Positions 1 through 7,393 of a stretch of 17,209 nucleotides of DNA are shown piece by piece. How positions within the stretch are numbered: the first letter of the stretch is position 1; every line of letters begins with the position of its first letter. The notes beneath the pieces were generated by a model, which was given only the letters and a program-made list of their open reading frames with translations, was not told where the DNA came from and ran no database searches. The stretch is taken from NCBI GenBank assembly GCA_002327865.1, contig DCUQ01000056.1:1-17209 (forward strand), given 5' to 3'. The position numbers and the translations under genes were made by a program. The DNA is from Syntrophaceae bacterium UBA2210. GTDB taxonomy: Bacteria > Desulfobacterota > Syntrophia > Syntrophales > UBA2210.

Positions 1-126
1 TTCAAATTTTCGGGGACACTTCTCTGTTGGCCGCATAATCAGGTTGTAGAAGCCCTGATTCATAAAATCAGGTGAAAACTCGCGCAGAGGCAACCCGGTA
101 TAGGTGTTTTCGTCCTGCAAGTAATG
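1..126 (-). other. Open reading frame running off the left edge, unidentified
   Basis: One minus-strand frame stays open from a TAG at 127-129 to the window edge (42 codons). It includes the stretch LQDENTYTGLPLREFSPDF and a possible ATG at 61-63. No Shine-Dalgarno sequence precedes either the ATG or the TTG at 118-120. I recognise no family. The last codons overlap an insertion-sequence-end-like 13-mer (7-19), so this may be a gene 5' end, a decayed remnant or chance. Confidence 0.15.
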
Positions 127-129
127 CTA

Positions 130-319
130 AAATCAGGATTCGAACTCACTCTCGTATAACTATCAAACAATAATACAGATATCAATCGACATCATTGTGG
201 TATTTTCAAGCGCTAGTCACTGCCTTCTTACTGAAATAATGCCGGGTAACGGCAGACTCCGACCCAAAAGCGGCAATCGTTCCAAGAGACACCGATAATT
301 AAAGATGGTTATTATTTCA
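130..319. other. Gene-free intergenic stretch, possible decayed repeat
   Basis: No convincing gene is visible. The minus strand of 228-290 reads as an open stretch beginning VSWNDCRFWVGV and ends at a TAA. It contains a small GCCG/CGGC stem at 241-253. Its balanced codon content differs from the AT-rich surroundings, which suggests a transferred or repeated scrap. I cannot identify it. Confidence 0.2.
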
Positions 320-349
320 TTGACAAACAAGACAACCTGTTTTTACACT
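320..349 (+). promoter_or_regulatory. Predicted sigma70-type promoter of the acyl-CoA synthetase gene
   Basis: TTGACA at 320-325 (6/6 consensus) is separated by 18 nt from TACACT at 344-349 (4/6 of TATAAT). The start codon lies 80 nt downstream, leaving a short untranslated leader. This is sequence inference only. Confidence 0.45.
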
Positions 350-428
350 ACCTTGATGAAAAAGAAGTTTTTGTAATAAAGATGGATTACGTCCGAATGA
401 ACAACATGAGAGGCATAAGGAGAATACA

Positions 429-2074
429 ATGTATTCAGAACAGAGTAATTACGAAAGGAACCTCGGTAAAAATACGGCCAATTTTGTACAACTCTCCCCT
501 TTGTCTTTTCTCGAAAGAACAAAGGATGTTTATCCTCATTACGTCTCGGTGATATACGGAAATAGAACCTACACGTGGAACGAAACATACAACAGGTGCC
601 TGAGATTTGCCGATGCACTTAATAAACACGACATAGGTTTCGGCGACACGGTCTCAATCATGGCGGCAAATACGCCTGAAATCTTTGAAGCACACTACTC
701 GGTTCCTATGGCTGGAGCGGTTCTCAACACCATAAACACAAGGATTGAATCAGAAACAATAACATACATTTTAAAGCATGCCGATTCGAAGGTTTTTATT
801 GTCGACACCCAGTTTTCTCATGTAGTCAAAAAAGCCCTGATGAAATTTAAAAAAGAAGTTCTGGTAATTGATATTGAAGATCCAAACGCAAAATTGCAGG
901 AAGGCGCAGGGGAACACCTTGGGAAATACACTTATGAAGAATTTCTTGAAAAGGGTGACATCGACTATCAGTGGAAAAAACCAAAGGATGAGTGGATCCT
1001 ATCACACTGAGCTACACTTCCGGGACAACAGGCAAGCCTAAGGGTGTCGTTTACCATCATCGAGGATCTTACTTAATGGCTATGGGAAGTGTTATAGCAT
1101 GGAACATGCCTAATCATTTGAAATATCTTTACACTGCCCCGATGTTTCATTGCAATGGATGGGGGTATCCCTATACGCTTGCGGCTTTGGCGGGAACTGT
1201 TGTCTGTTGCCGGTATATGGTTGTTAAGGAAATCTATGATCTAATAGCCAATCATAAGATTACGCATTTCGGCGTTGTTCCCACGGTCTTGAATATGATC
1301 GCAAATGCATCTGATAATGAAAAGAGGACAATAGATCATAAAGTTTATGTAATGACGGCGGGTGCACCACCTACAAGCACTATCCTGAAAAGAATTGAAA
1401 ATCTCGGTTTTGAAGTTATGCACGTTTACGGGTTAACCGAAACATACGGACACGTGCTGCAAAGCGCGTGGAACAGGGATTGGGACGGATTGTCCGTTGA
1501 GGAGAAGGCCGACCTGAAAGCCCGCCAGGGAGTGAGATTTCCTATGGTGGAAGAAATTGATGTGTTAAATGCCCGAACCTTGAAACCTGTACCAAGAGAT
1601 GGCGTAACAATGGGTGAAATCATGATTCGCGGCAATACCGTCATGAAAGGATATTACAAAAATAAAAAAGAGACAGAGAAATCCTTCAAAAATGGATGGT
1701 TTCACTCCGGGGATTTGGCAGTCATGCACCCGGATGGCTACATTCAAGTCAAGGATCGATCGAAGGATATAATTATTTCCGGGGGGGAAAATATTTCTTC
1801 CGTTGAAGTAGAAAATGTCCTGGCCAAACATCCGGCGGTATCTTTGGGGGCGGTCGTTGCAAAACCGGATGAGAAGTGGGGAGAAACCCCCTGCGCTTTT
1901 GTAGAATTAAATCCGGGCTATGAAGATACTACGGAAGCCGACTTAATTGCTTTCTGCAGGAAAAATATAGCAGGGTTCAAGATTCCCAAAACCATCATAT
2001 TTTGTGAGTTGCCTAAGGTTGTAACCGGTAAAGTACAGAAAGCTCAGTTAAGAAAAATGGCAAAAGAAATGTAA
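429..2074 (+). pseudogene. Acyl-CoA synthetase (AMP-binding), split by a 1-nt frameshift
   Basis: This would be an ATP-dependent fatty or aromatic acid:CoA ligase of the ANL superfamily, cytosolic, activating a carboxylic acid via acyl-AMP. The ATG at 429 follows AAGGAG at a good distance. The first frame ends at TGA 1008-1010 after 193 codons. Homology then continues one base out of frame from about 995 to the TAA ending at 2074. Restoring one G in the TGGATCC stretch at 993-999 (W-D-P instead of W-I-L) joins the halves into 548 residues, normal for the family. The break lies just before the ATP-binding loop YTSGTTGKPKG. Further motifs are GWFHSGD, DRSKDIIISGGENIS and the C-terminal catalytic lysine region TGKVQK. 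The closest type is probably the Thermus LC-FACS/plant AAE-like group. Everything else is well conserved, so the lesion is either recent or a sequencing error. A GTG at 992 could restart the C-terminal part, but that part alone lacks the N-terminal substrate-binding subdomain. Confidence 0.85.
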
Positions 2075-2236
2075 TCTGCCCCGCATATTATCTCGATGAT
2101 CGTCGAGCACAATAACAATTACCATTGGTTGCTGACTAATCGTATGAATATTGCGCTGGGATCTTTCCAGACATCTGATGCCGAAAACGAACACGCTCAC
2201 GAACATTACCCCAAACGCAGGAACTTTCTTCACCAT
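2048..2236 (-). CDS. Possible small hydrophobic peptide, 62 aa, unknown function
   Basis: ATG at 2234-2236 is preceded on the minus strand by AAGGAGA (2244-2250) with a 7-nt spacer, an excellent ribosome binding site in an otherwise empty gap. The product starts MVKKVPAFGVMFVSVFVFG: two lysines followed by a hydrophobic stretch, which would suit a signal peptide or one membrane segment. The rest (RCLERSQRN and a second hydrophobic run PMVIVIVL) resembles nothing I know. The 3' end overlaps the last 27 bp of the convergent acyl-CoA synthetase gene, so the tail may be truncated or the frame spurious. Confidence 0.3.
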   Translation of the reverse strand: MVKKVPAFGVMFVSVFVFGIRCLERSQRNIHTISQQPMVIVIVLDDHRDNMRGRLHFFCHFS

Positions 2237-2630
2237 ATTATGATCTCCTTCAGCAGAAACTGTTACGAGTATTAACGTGCTAACCGTATTACCACAGAGA
2301 GCGTTTCCAGCGGGGCAGAAGAGTGACACATAGATAAGCGGAACAGGTTAAATTCATATTAACTATAATTATCCGATCTTTATAACTGCGGGACATCAAG
2401 AGATCACCTGTCGGTATCAATACGGCATTAATGAGCCTGAAACCGACGGGTGCGACAACTTCGCTTTGGAAACATCTCTGATATGTTACTGTATAGTATC
2501 CCCGAAAACTGGACAGGGCAATTTGGTGCGTGATAGACTGAAGAAAATGCAGGGTGGAGAAACGAAGCATTATATCAGAAAGCAATATGATGGAAATACT
2601 CCCAATCTTAGAACCGTAAGGAGGGGCGCC
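2237..2630. other. Leader region upstream of the flavodiiron gene
   Basis: No gene is supported. TATAAT occurs at 2364-2369 and TATAAC at 2381-2386, possible -10 elements without a clear -35. At 2496-2515 the sequence GTATCCCCGAAAACTGGACA resembles the terminal sequence of some IS3/IS21-type elements. It is matched in inverse orientation by 7-19 at the left edge (12 of 13 bases). The flavodiiron frame stays open back to 2466, but that extension is not part of the family. Confidence 0.3.
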
Positions 2631-3809
2631 ATGAAAACAAGAAAAATCAAAGACCGTATTTACTGGGTGGGTTCGGTGGACTGGGACAGGCGTCTGTTCG
2701 ACGCTCTTATCCCCCTGCCAGACGGGACGAGCTATAACGCCTATCTTATTGAAGGGAGCGAAAGGACCGCCCTGCTCGATTCCGTCGATCCTCCCATGGC
2801 GGGGGAACTGCTGTCGAAACTCGAAGGGGTTCCGCGAATCGATTACATCGTCTCTCACCACGCCGAGCAAGATCATTCCGGGACAATCCCGCTGATTCTT
2901 AAAAAATACCCCGCGGCAAAATTAATAACTACACCAAAGGCGAAAGGAATGTTGATCGATCTTCTACGGTTGCCCGACGAATCGTTTATAACCGTTGAAG
3001 ACGGCGAAACGATCTCTCTGGGGGACAAGACGCTGAAATTCATCCATACACCCTGGGTTCACTGGCCCGAGACCATGGTAACCTGGCTCGAAGAGGACAG
3101 GATCCTCTTCAGTTGCGATTTCTTCGGCTCCCACATTGCGACAAGCGATCTTTACGTCACCGATGAAAAGCTCGTTTACGGCCCTGCCAAGCGCTATTTC
3201 GCCGAGATCATGATGCCCTTCCGGAATGTGATCGAAAAGAACCTGGAAAAACTGGCTCCTTACGACATTGCAATGATAGCTCCGAGCCACGGGCAGATAT
3301 ATCCCCGTCCGGCATTTATTATCGAAGCCTACCGCGAATGGGTCCTCGGTCCTCCGCGGAACAGGGTAATTCTCCCCTATGTATCGATGCACGAAAGCAC
3401 AAAGCAGATGGTCGATTACCTTGTCTCGGCTCTCGTGGAAAGGGATGTCGGGGTCGAGCAGTTCAACCTCGAAGCAACCGACCTGGGGAAACTCGCCATG
3501 GCCCTGGTCGACGCGGCCACAATCGTAATCGGAACTCCTACGGTCCTGGCAGGGCCCCATCCCTATGCAGCTCACGCCGCTTTTCTTGCCAACGCTCTTC
3601 GGCCCAAAACTAAATTTCTTTCCATTATCGGTTCGTACGGATGGGGAGGGAAAACGTTGGAAACACTCGCCGGGATGACTGCCAATCTCAAGGCCGAGCT
3701 GATCGATCCCGTACTGTGCAAAGGGGTGCCGTCGGAAGAGGATTTCAAGGCCCTGGATAATCTGGCTGCCGCAATAGCGGAAAAGCACAAGGAACACAAC
3801 TTCATTTGA
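2631..3809 (+). CDS. fprA: Flavodiiron protein (A-type flavoprotein, O2/NO reductase)
   Basis: Cytosolic enzyme that reduces O2 to water (or NO to N2O), protecting anaerobes from oxygen or nitrosative stress. It receives electrons from rubredoxin or a similar donor. The 392 residues match the usual two-domain core of about 400. The N-terminal beta-lactamase-like domain (about 1-245) holds the full diiron ligand set: H77-x-E79-x-D81-H82, then H144, D163 and H220, with canonical spacing. The C-terminal flavodoxin domain (about 246-392) carries an FMN-phosphate-loop-like VSMHESTKQM segment. No rubredoxin domain is fused. I chose ATG 2631 because AAGGAGG stands 8 nt upstream and the protein starts where the family does. 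The open frame extends upstream to 2466 without homology. The phosphopantetheinyl transferase gene follows after 54 bp and is probably cotranscribed. The O2 versus NO preference cannot be read from the sequence. The symbol is the generic one for this family. Confidence 0.93.
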   Translation: MKTRKIKDRIYWVGSVDWDRRLFDALIPLPDGTSYNAYLIEGSERTALLDSVDPPMAGELLSKLEGVPRIDYIVSHHAEQDHSGTIPLILKKYPAAKLITTPKAKGMLIDLLRLPDESFITVEDGETISLGDKTLKFIHTPWVHWPETMVTWLEEDRILFSCDFFGSHIATSDLYVTDEKLVYGPAKRYFAEIMMPFRNVIEKNLEKLAPYDIAMIAPSHGQIYPRPAFIIEAYREWVLGPPRNRVILPYVSMHESTKQMVDYLVSALVERDVGVEQFNLEATDLGKLAMALVDAATIVIGTPTVLAGPHPYAAHAAFLANALRPKTKFLSIIGSYGWGGKTLETLAGMTANLKAELIDPVLCKGVPSEEDFKALDNLAAAIAEKHKEHNFI

Positions 3810-3863
3810 TAAAACCGTGAAGATCGGGATCTCTCGCATCAATCTACATGTATGGTCTGAAAG

Positions 3864-4550
3864 ATGTATAAAATGCCAAATGCACCGGATATACGCCAAC
3901 TGTTTCCCGACCGCGTTTTCACTGCATGCTGCCGCATAGAGGATAAAGACTATGTGCTTCGCCGGGAAGAATACGATGCCGTGAAAGACGCCGTCACCAA
4001 AAGGCGCAATGAATTCGGCGCCGGGAGGATGTGCGCCCAGGCCGCGCTGGAACTGCAGGGAACAAAAGGGTTCGTACTCGTTAGAAATCCCGACGGATCG
4101 ACCGCGTGGCCCACGGGAATAATCGGGACAATCTCGCACAGTGACCTGTGGTGTGGCGCCGCCGTGGCGCGGCAGAGCGATTATGCCGGGATCGGTTTCG
4201 ACATAGAGGCGCTTGACCGTATTACACACAAGATCGCAGAGAGAGTCCTCATCGACAGGGAGATGGATTGGGTAAGCAGACAGCCCGGAGATGAAAACAG
4301 AAAGTGGTTTACGCTAATGTTCAGCGCCAAGGAATCGATCTACAAATGCCTGTCCCCGCTCGTAGGGGGAGACATCCGATTTAGCGACGCGGAGATCATC
4401 CCGCGCGCCGACGGTCGCTCGTTCGAAACCCGGCTGACGGAAAAAATCTCTTCTCGAGTCCCGTCGTCGCTGATCCTCCGCGGACGGTATCTGCTGCACG
4501 AAGAGGAAATGTTCAGCGGCGTTGTTCTTATAAAAAAACAGGCTCCCTGA
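3864..4550 (+). CDS. 4'-phosphopantetheinyl transferase (EntD/PcpS type)
   Basis: Moves the 4'-phosphopantetheine arm from CoA to a serine of acyl- or peptidyl-carrier proteins, with Mg2+. The 228 residues fit the monomeric EntD-like subgroup. Visible motifs are RRNEFGAGRMCAQAALE (about 47-63), WPTGIIGTISHS (82-93, CoA binding and the conserved His), GIGFDIE (109-115, with Mg2+ ligands D113 and E115) and FSAKESIYK (153-161, with catalytic Glu and Lys). The start is uncertain: ATG 3864 has only a weak GAAAG upstream, and ATG 3873 (MPNAPD) is equally possible. It lies 54 bp behind the flavodiiron gene, likely one transcript. No polyketide or nonribosomal peptide genes are present here, so its target is unknown; it may serve fatty-acid ACP or a distant cluster. 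The TGA stop directly abuts the stop of the convergent methyltransferase. Confidence 0.92.
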   Translation: MYKMPNAPDIRQLFPDRVFTACCRIEDKDYVLRREEYDAVKDAVTKRRNEFGAGRMCAQAALELQGTKGFVLVRNPDGSTAWPTGIIGTISHSDLWCGAAVARQSDYAGIGFDIEALDRITHKIAERVLIDREMDWVSRQPGDENRKWFTLMFSAKESIYKCLSPLVGGDIRFSDAEIIPRADGRSFETRLTEKISSRVPSSLILRGRYLLHEEEMFSGVVLIKKQAP

Positions 4551-5180
4551 TCAAGACCCGGGTTTTCTTTTCAAGATTCCCAGGGTGTTTATCATCGGCA
4601 ATTCGGTGAAACGGCCGGACGAGAGGGCCACGTTGTATATGTGATACGGAGCCTGTCCCCCCTTCGAGGGATCAGGAAAGATATCGTGGATTACGAGAAA
4701 TCCCCCCGGGAGGATATGCGGAGCCCAGCAGTTATAATCGGCAATTGCCGCTTCGAACGTGTGTCCACCGTCGATAAATACCATGCCGAGCGGTGTCGCC
4801 CAGGCCCTGGCAGCAACTTCCGATCGGGCGACGATGGGAATAATCGTATCCTCCAGACCAAGATCATAGATGGTCTTCCTGAATGTCCTGAAGGTGTCGA
4901 TCAGGCCGGTTTCTTTTTCCAATAGATCAGGATCGAAATATTCTTCTCCAGGCTGCTGCTCTTCGGACCCACGGTGATGATCGATAGAGAAGAGTATGCC
5001 TCCGTTCTCTTTACATCCCATTCCGATGTAAGCGGCAGTCTTTCCACAGTAACTTCCGATTTCCAGGCATGGTCCGATCAGGCTGGACTCCCGTGCCAGT
5101 TCATAGAGGCGCACTGCTTCTTCCCGGGCAATGAATCCCTTTATCTTTTTCAGTTCGATATCCGCCACACTCATTTTCAT
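4551..5180 (-). CDS. Class I SAM-dependent methyltransferase (Methyltransf_24-like)
   Basis: 209 residues with a Rossmann methyltransferase fold. Motif I reads CLEIGSYCGKTA (38-49) and binds SAM. Acidic residues in LFSIDHHRG (about 63-71) end strand 2. The FIDGGHTFEAAIADY segment (135-149) is typical of the Methyltransf_24/TylF-like group, and GGFLVIHDI (159-167) follows. No membrane segment or signal is seen, so it should be cytosolic. The substrate cannot be predicted. It is monocistronic on the minus strand, converging on the transferase gene with no bases between the two stop codons. Start ATG 5178-5180 and the nearby in-frame ATG 5172-5174 (MSVADI) both lack a strong Shine-Dalgarno. A perfect 7-1-7 palindrome lies 25 bp upstream of the start and could be an operator. 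Confidence 0.85.
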   Translation of the reverse strand: MKMSVADIELKKIKGFIAREEAVRLYELARESSLIGPCLEIGSYCGKTAAYIGMGCKENGGILFSIDHHRGSEEQQPGEEYFDPDLLEKETGLIDTFRTFRKTIYDLGLEDTIIPIVARSEVAARAWATPLGMVFIDGGHTFEAAIADYNCWAPHILPGGFLVIHDIFPDPSKGGQAPYHIYNVALSSGRFTELPMINTLGILKRKPGS

Positions 5181-5205
5181 TGTTACTTAAGCCTGCCTTC
5201 TTCGA

Positions 5206-5220
5206 TCGCATGACATGCGA
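5206..5220. promoter_or_regulatory. Perfect 15-bp palindrome, candidate operator
   Basis: TCGCATG-A-CATGCGA is perfectly symmetric. It sits 25 bp upstream of the methyltransferase start, in the divergent gap shared with the Hsp20 operon. A site of this size and symmetry suits a dimeric repressor. No binding protein gene is adjacent. Confidence 0.3.
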
Positions 5221-5386
5221 CATAAACCCCATCACCGTTTTCGAACTATACCCTAATACCGGATTCTCCGGAATCGAAATGTATCAAACAGCGAAATGTG
5301 AAGAATATCCGATATAATTACGCTGCCACTAATTATAATATGATCATGGGGTACGCAAGACTTAATATATCTGCCGCAATGCCCAC

Positions 5387-5414
5387 TTGACAACATGAAA
5401 ATAGTGCTTATTGT
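5387..5414 (+). promoter_or_regulatory. Predicted promoter of the Hsp20 operon
   Basis: TTGACA (5387-5392) is separated by 16 nt from TATTGT (5409-5414, 4/6 of TATAAT). The CTTGA core is also compatible with a sigma32 -35 box, but no clear CCCCAT -10 box follows, so heat-shock sigma control is unproven. It lies about 90 bp upstream of the first Hsp20 start. The divergent gap 5181-5386 otherwise contains only the palindrome above. Confidence 0.4.
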
Positions 5415-5504
5415 ATAGCAAAGAAGGCTGTTTAGTTAATTATTTCAGTTGATTAAACCGGCGTTCTGTTAAGATACGAATAAAGATGAAAGGAGGGGTA
5501 AACC

Positions 5505-5948
5505 ATGTTTTTGTCGAATCTAAGAAGAATTGGAGAAACGGAGAATATGTGGCGTGAAATGCATCGCCTGCAACACGAAATGGATCGCCTCTTCACAGGA
5601 CGGGATCTCCCGTTTTCCGGAAATAATCCCGCGGTCAACATCTGGACCGGCGAAGACGATATGATCGTAACGCTCGAAATGCCGGGCGTTGATCTCGAAG
5701 ACATCGATATTTCTGTTACAGGTGATACCCTTACGATAAAAGGTTCACGAACTTCGGACGAACTCAAAGAAGGCGAAATGTACCACCGCCGCGAAAGGGC
5801 TTACGGTCGTTTTCACAGAACCGTGTATCTCCCCTTCAGGGTAGATGCGGCCAAGGTTGAGGCAAAGTATGAAAAGGGGGTGCTTAATATTGTACTGCCC
5901 CGTTCGGAAGACGATAAACCCAAGAAAATCGGGATCAAGACCGAATAA
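5505..5948 (+). CDS. Hsp20/alpha-crystallin small heat shock protein, copy 1
   Basis: ATP-independent cytosolic holdase that binds unfolding proteins and forms oligomers. The 147 residues comprise a short N-terminal arm with WREMHRLQHEMDRLF (about 16-30), typical of bacterial class A sHsps. An alpha-crystallin domain follows from about 43 to 138, including VTLEMPGVDLEDIDI and the signature KYEKGVLNIVLP. The C-terminal tail carries IGI, the I-x-I oligomerisation motif. ATG 5505 follows AGGAGG at an ideal distance. It is the first gene of a three-gene Hsp20 operon. The stop codon forms part of the ribosome binding site of copy 2. Confidence 0.95.
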   Translation: MFLSNLRRIGETENMWREMHRLQHEMDRLFTGRDLPFSGNNPAVNIWTGEDDMIVTLEMPGVDLEDIDISVTGDTLTIKGSRTSDELKEGEMYHRRERAYGRFHRTVYLPFRVDAAKVEAKYEKGVLNIVLPRSEDDKPKKIGIKTE

Positions 5949-5962
5949 AGGAGGTGATCTCC

Positions 5963-6367
5963 ATGGAAAACAAGAAACAGGAACTTCAGGTTAAAGAAGA
6001 ACAGTCTATGCCGGAAGTCGAATATACGAGAAACAGGAAAGTGTATGTACCGCGCGTAGACATTGCGGAAACCGGTGACGGAATCATGCTGGTCGCCGAT
6101 ATGCCGGGTGTAGACGAAAAAAATGTGGATATTACTCTGGAACAGAACATCCTGACGATTACGGGGACTGTCGACCCGGATTACCACAAAGATTACAGAA
6201 TCGCCTACGCGGAATATAACGTCGGCGACTATCGGCGCTCTTTCACAATCTCCAGCGATGTCGATCGTAACAAGATCAAGGCGACGGTCAAGAACGGCGT
6301 TCTGAAGCTAATACTTCCGAAAGCGGAACCCGCAAAGACTAAAAAAATTAAAGTCAGGGCAGTATAG
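5963..6367 (+). CDS. Hsp20/alpha-crystallin small heat shock protein, copy 2
   Basis: 134 residues, divergent from copies 1 and 3. The N-terminal arm is short, charged (ENKKQELQVKEEQ) and lacks the MDRLF-type helix. The alpha-crystallin domain runs from about 24 to 123, with MLVADMPGVDEKNVDITLE and VKNGVLKLILPKAE. The tail reads KKIKVRAV, so the I-x-I motif is represented by IKV. The arm difference suggests a distinct partner or mixed oligomers with the neighbouring copies (inference). Start ATG 5963 is set by an exceptionally long Shine-Dalgarno, TAAAGGAGGTGATC (5946-5959), which begins with the stop codon of copy 1. An upstream in-frame GTG (5954) lies inside that Shine-Dalgarno and is not the start. 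Confidence 0.93.
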   Translation: MENKKQELQVKEEQSMPEVEYTRNRKVYVPRVDIAETGDGIMLVADMPGVDEKNVDITLEQNILTITGTVDPDYHKDYRIAYAEYNVGDYRRSFTISSDVDRNKIKATVKNGVLKLILPKAEPAKTKKIKVRAV

Positions 6368-6390
6368 TGAAAAGGAAAGGAGGGGTTAAA

Positions 6391-6897
6391 ATGGTTATCA
6401 GGAACCTCACAAGGAGAAACAGGCAGGGTGAAACTCTCCCGGCAAGACGAGAGGAAACGCATCCTTTTTTCTCTCTCCGGAGACAGATGAATCAATTGTT
6501 CGATTCATTTTTCCGTGATTTTGAGCTGGAACCTTTCCGGGAGATGAATGAGTGGTACGGAAAGTTCTCCCCGCAGATCGACGTTAAAGAAAATGACAAA
6601 GAAATCATTGTTACCGCCGAACTTCCGGGGATGAGCGAGAAAGATATAGACGTATCTATCTCCAGTGGATCTCTGGTAGTGAAAGGTGAAAAGAAGGAGG
6701 ACAAGGAAGAGAAAGACAAGGAATGCTGGCATATGGAGCGATGCTACGGTTCCTTCTACAGGTCGATCCCCTTACCGGAAGAGATCGACAAGGAAAAAGC
6801 GGATGCCTCTTTCAAGAAAGGAATTCTTCGCGTCACTATTCCCAAAACGGAAAAAGCCGCGAGCTCCAGCAAGAAAATTCCTATAAAAACGAAATAG
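6391..6897 (+). CDS. Hsp20/alpha-crystallin small heat shock protein, copy 3
   Basis: 168 residues. The N-terminal arm carries FFSLRRQMNQLFDSFFRDFEL (about 26-46), the usual amphipathic segment. The alpha-crystallin domain spans about 62-160, with VTAELPGMSEKDIDVSIS and the signature ASFKKGILRVTIPK. A lysine/glutamate-rich insert (EKKEDKEEKDKE) lies in the loop region, and the tail carries I-P-I. I chose ATG 6391 because AAAGGAGG is 9 nt upstream; the frame can be extended to a GTG at 6367 without support. It starts 23 bp after copy 2 and is followed directly by an intrinsic terminator, so it closes the operon. Confidence 0.94.
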   Translation: MVIRNLTRRNRQGETLPARREETHPFFSLRRQMNQLFDSFFRDFELEPFREMNEWYGKFSPQIDVKENDKEIIVTAELPGMSEKDIDVSISSGSLVVKGEKKEDKEEKDKECWHMERCYGSFYRSIPLPEEIDKEKADASFKKGILRVTIPKTEKAASSSKKIPIKTK

Positions 6898-6907
6898 CAT
6901 AAAAGGG

Positions 6908-6942
6908 AAAAGCCGGCAGGGAAATTCCTGCCGGCTTTTTAT
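6908..6942 (+). terminator. Rho-independent terminator of the Hsp20 operon
   Basis: AGCCGGCAGG (6911-6920) pairs perfectly with CCTGCCGGCT (6927-6936) across the six-base loop GAAATT. The stem is extended by AAA/TTT and followed by a T-rich run. It lies 10 bp after the stop of copy 3. Confidence 0.92.
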
Positions 6943-7393
6943 TTTGGAGGACCGCGCAATTAATTCATAAAAAAGATATCATGAACTTGCAAAAATCCCT
7001 GGAGTTTACGGAAGACCGTAATCCTGTCAGGCCCGGACCCATATCTTTGGTCCGGAACATAGGCCACACGATTTTTACAAAGGGTAAAATAAAGATTAAA
7101 CGAACATGTGCATTGACTTTTATCGTACGAAAAGGTAGGAGACACGCTGTTGCAAATCGTAATGTGCAGCAGGTTGATCGCTTCAAAATTCACCCAGGAG
7201 GCATCATGCGCTGAATAAAACCTGTTTCTCATAGAAAAAACCTTTCTATTCTGACTACAGTAAAAAGCGTCCCCCCATACCCTTTTACTACACTCAATCC
7301 GCGCATGTTAGTTATCTGATGGTGATGGAAATAATCATGGAGAATGTACCGTACGGAGATGCCGCCTCTCAGCTTATTACCCCGGCGTGACAT
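6943..7393. other. Gene-free stretch between Hsp20 operon and CoA-transferase
   Basis: About 450 bp without a supported gene. A 77-codon plus frame (6981-7214) has no ribosome binding site and no family resemblance. Two inverted repeats stand out: CCGGACC/GGTCCGG (7033-7039/7049-7055, 9-nt loop) and AGTAAAA/TTTTACT (7259-7265/7283-7289). Neither is followed by a T-run, so they are not obvious terminators. Confidence 0.4.

Noticed and set aside
2466..2630. Longer N-terminus for the flavodiiron protein
   Set aside because: The extra 55 residues have no family match and no ribosome binding site, and they overlap an IS-end-like sequence. ATG 2631 has AAGGAGG.
2964..4229. 421-codon open frame on the minus strand
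   Set aside because: It is antisense to the flavodiiron and transferase genes, both with complete family motifs. The peptide is rich in Cys, His and Pro without any domain, which is a typical GC-frame shadow.
6981..7214. 77-codon plus-strand frame
   Set aside because: No Shine-Dalgarno, no recognisable domain, basic and compositionally random.
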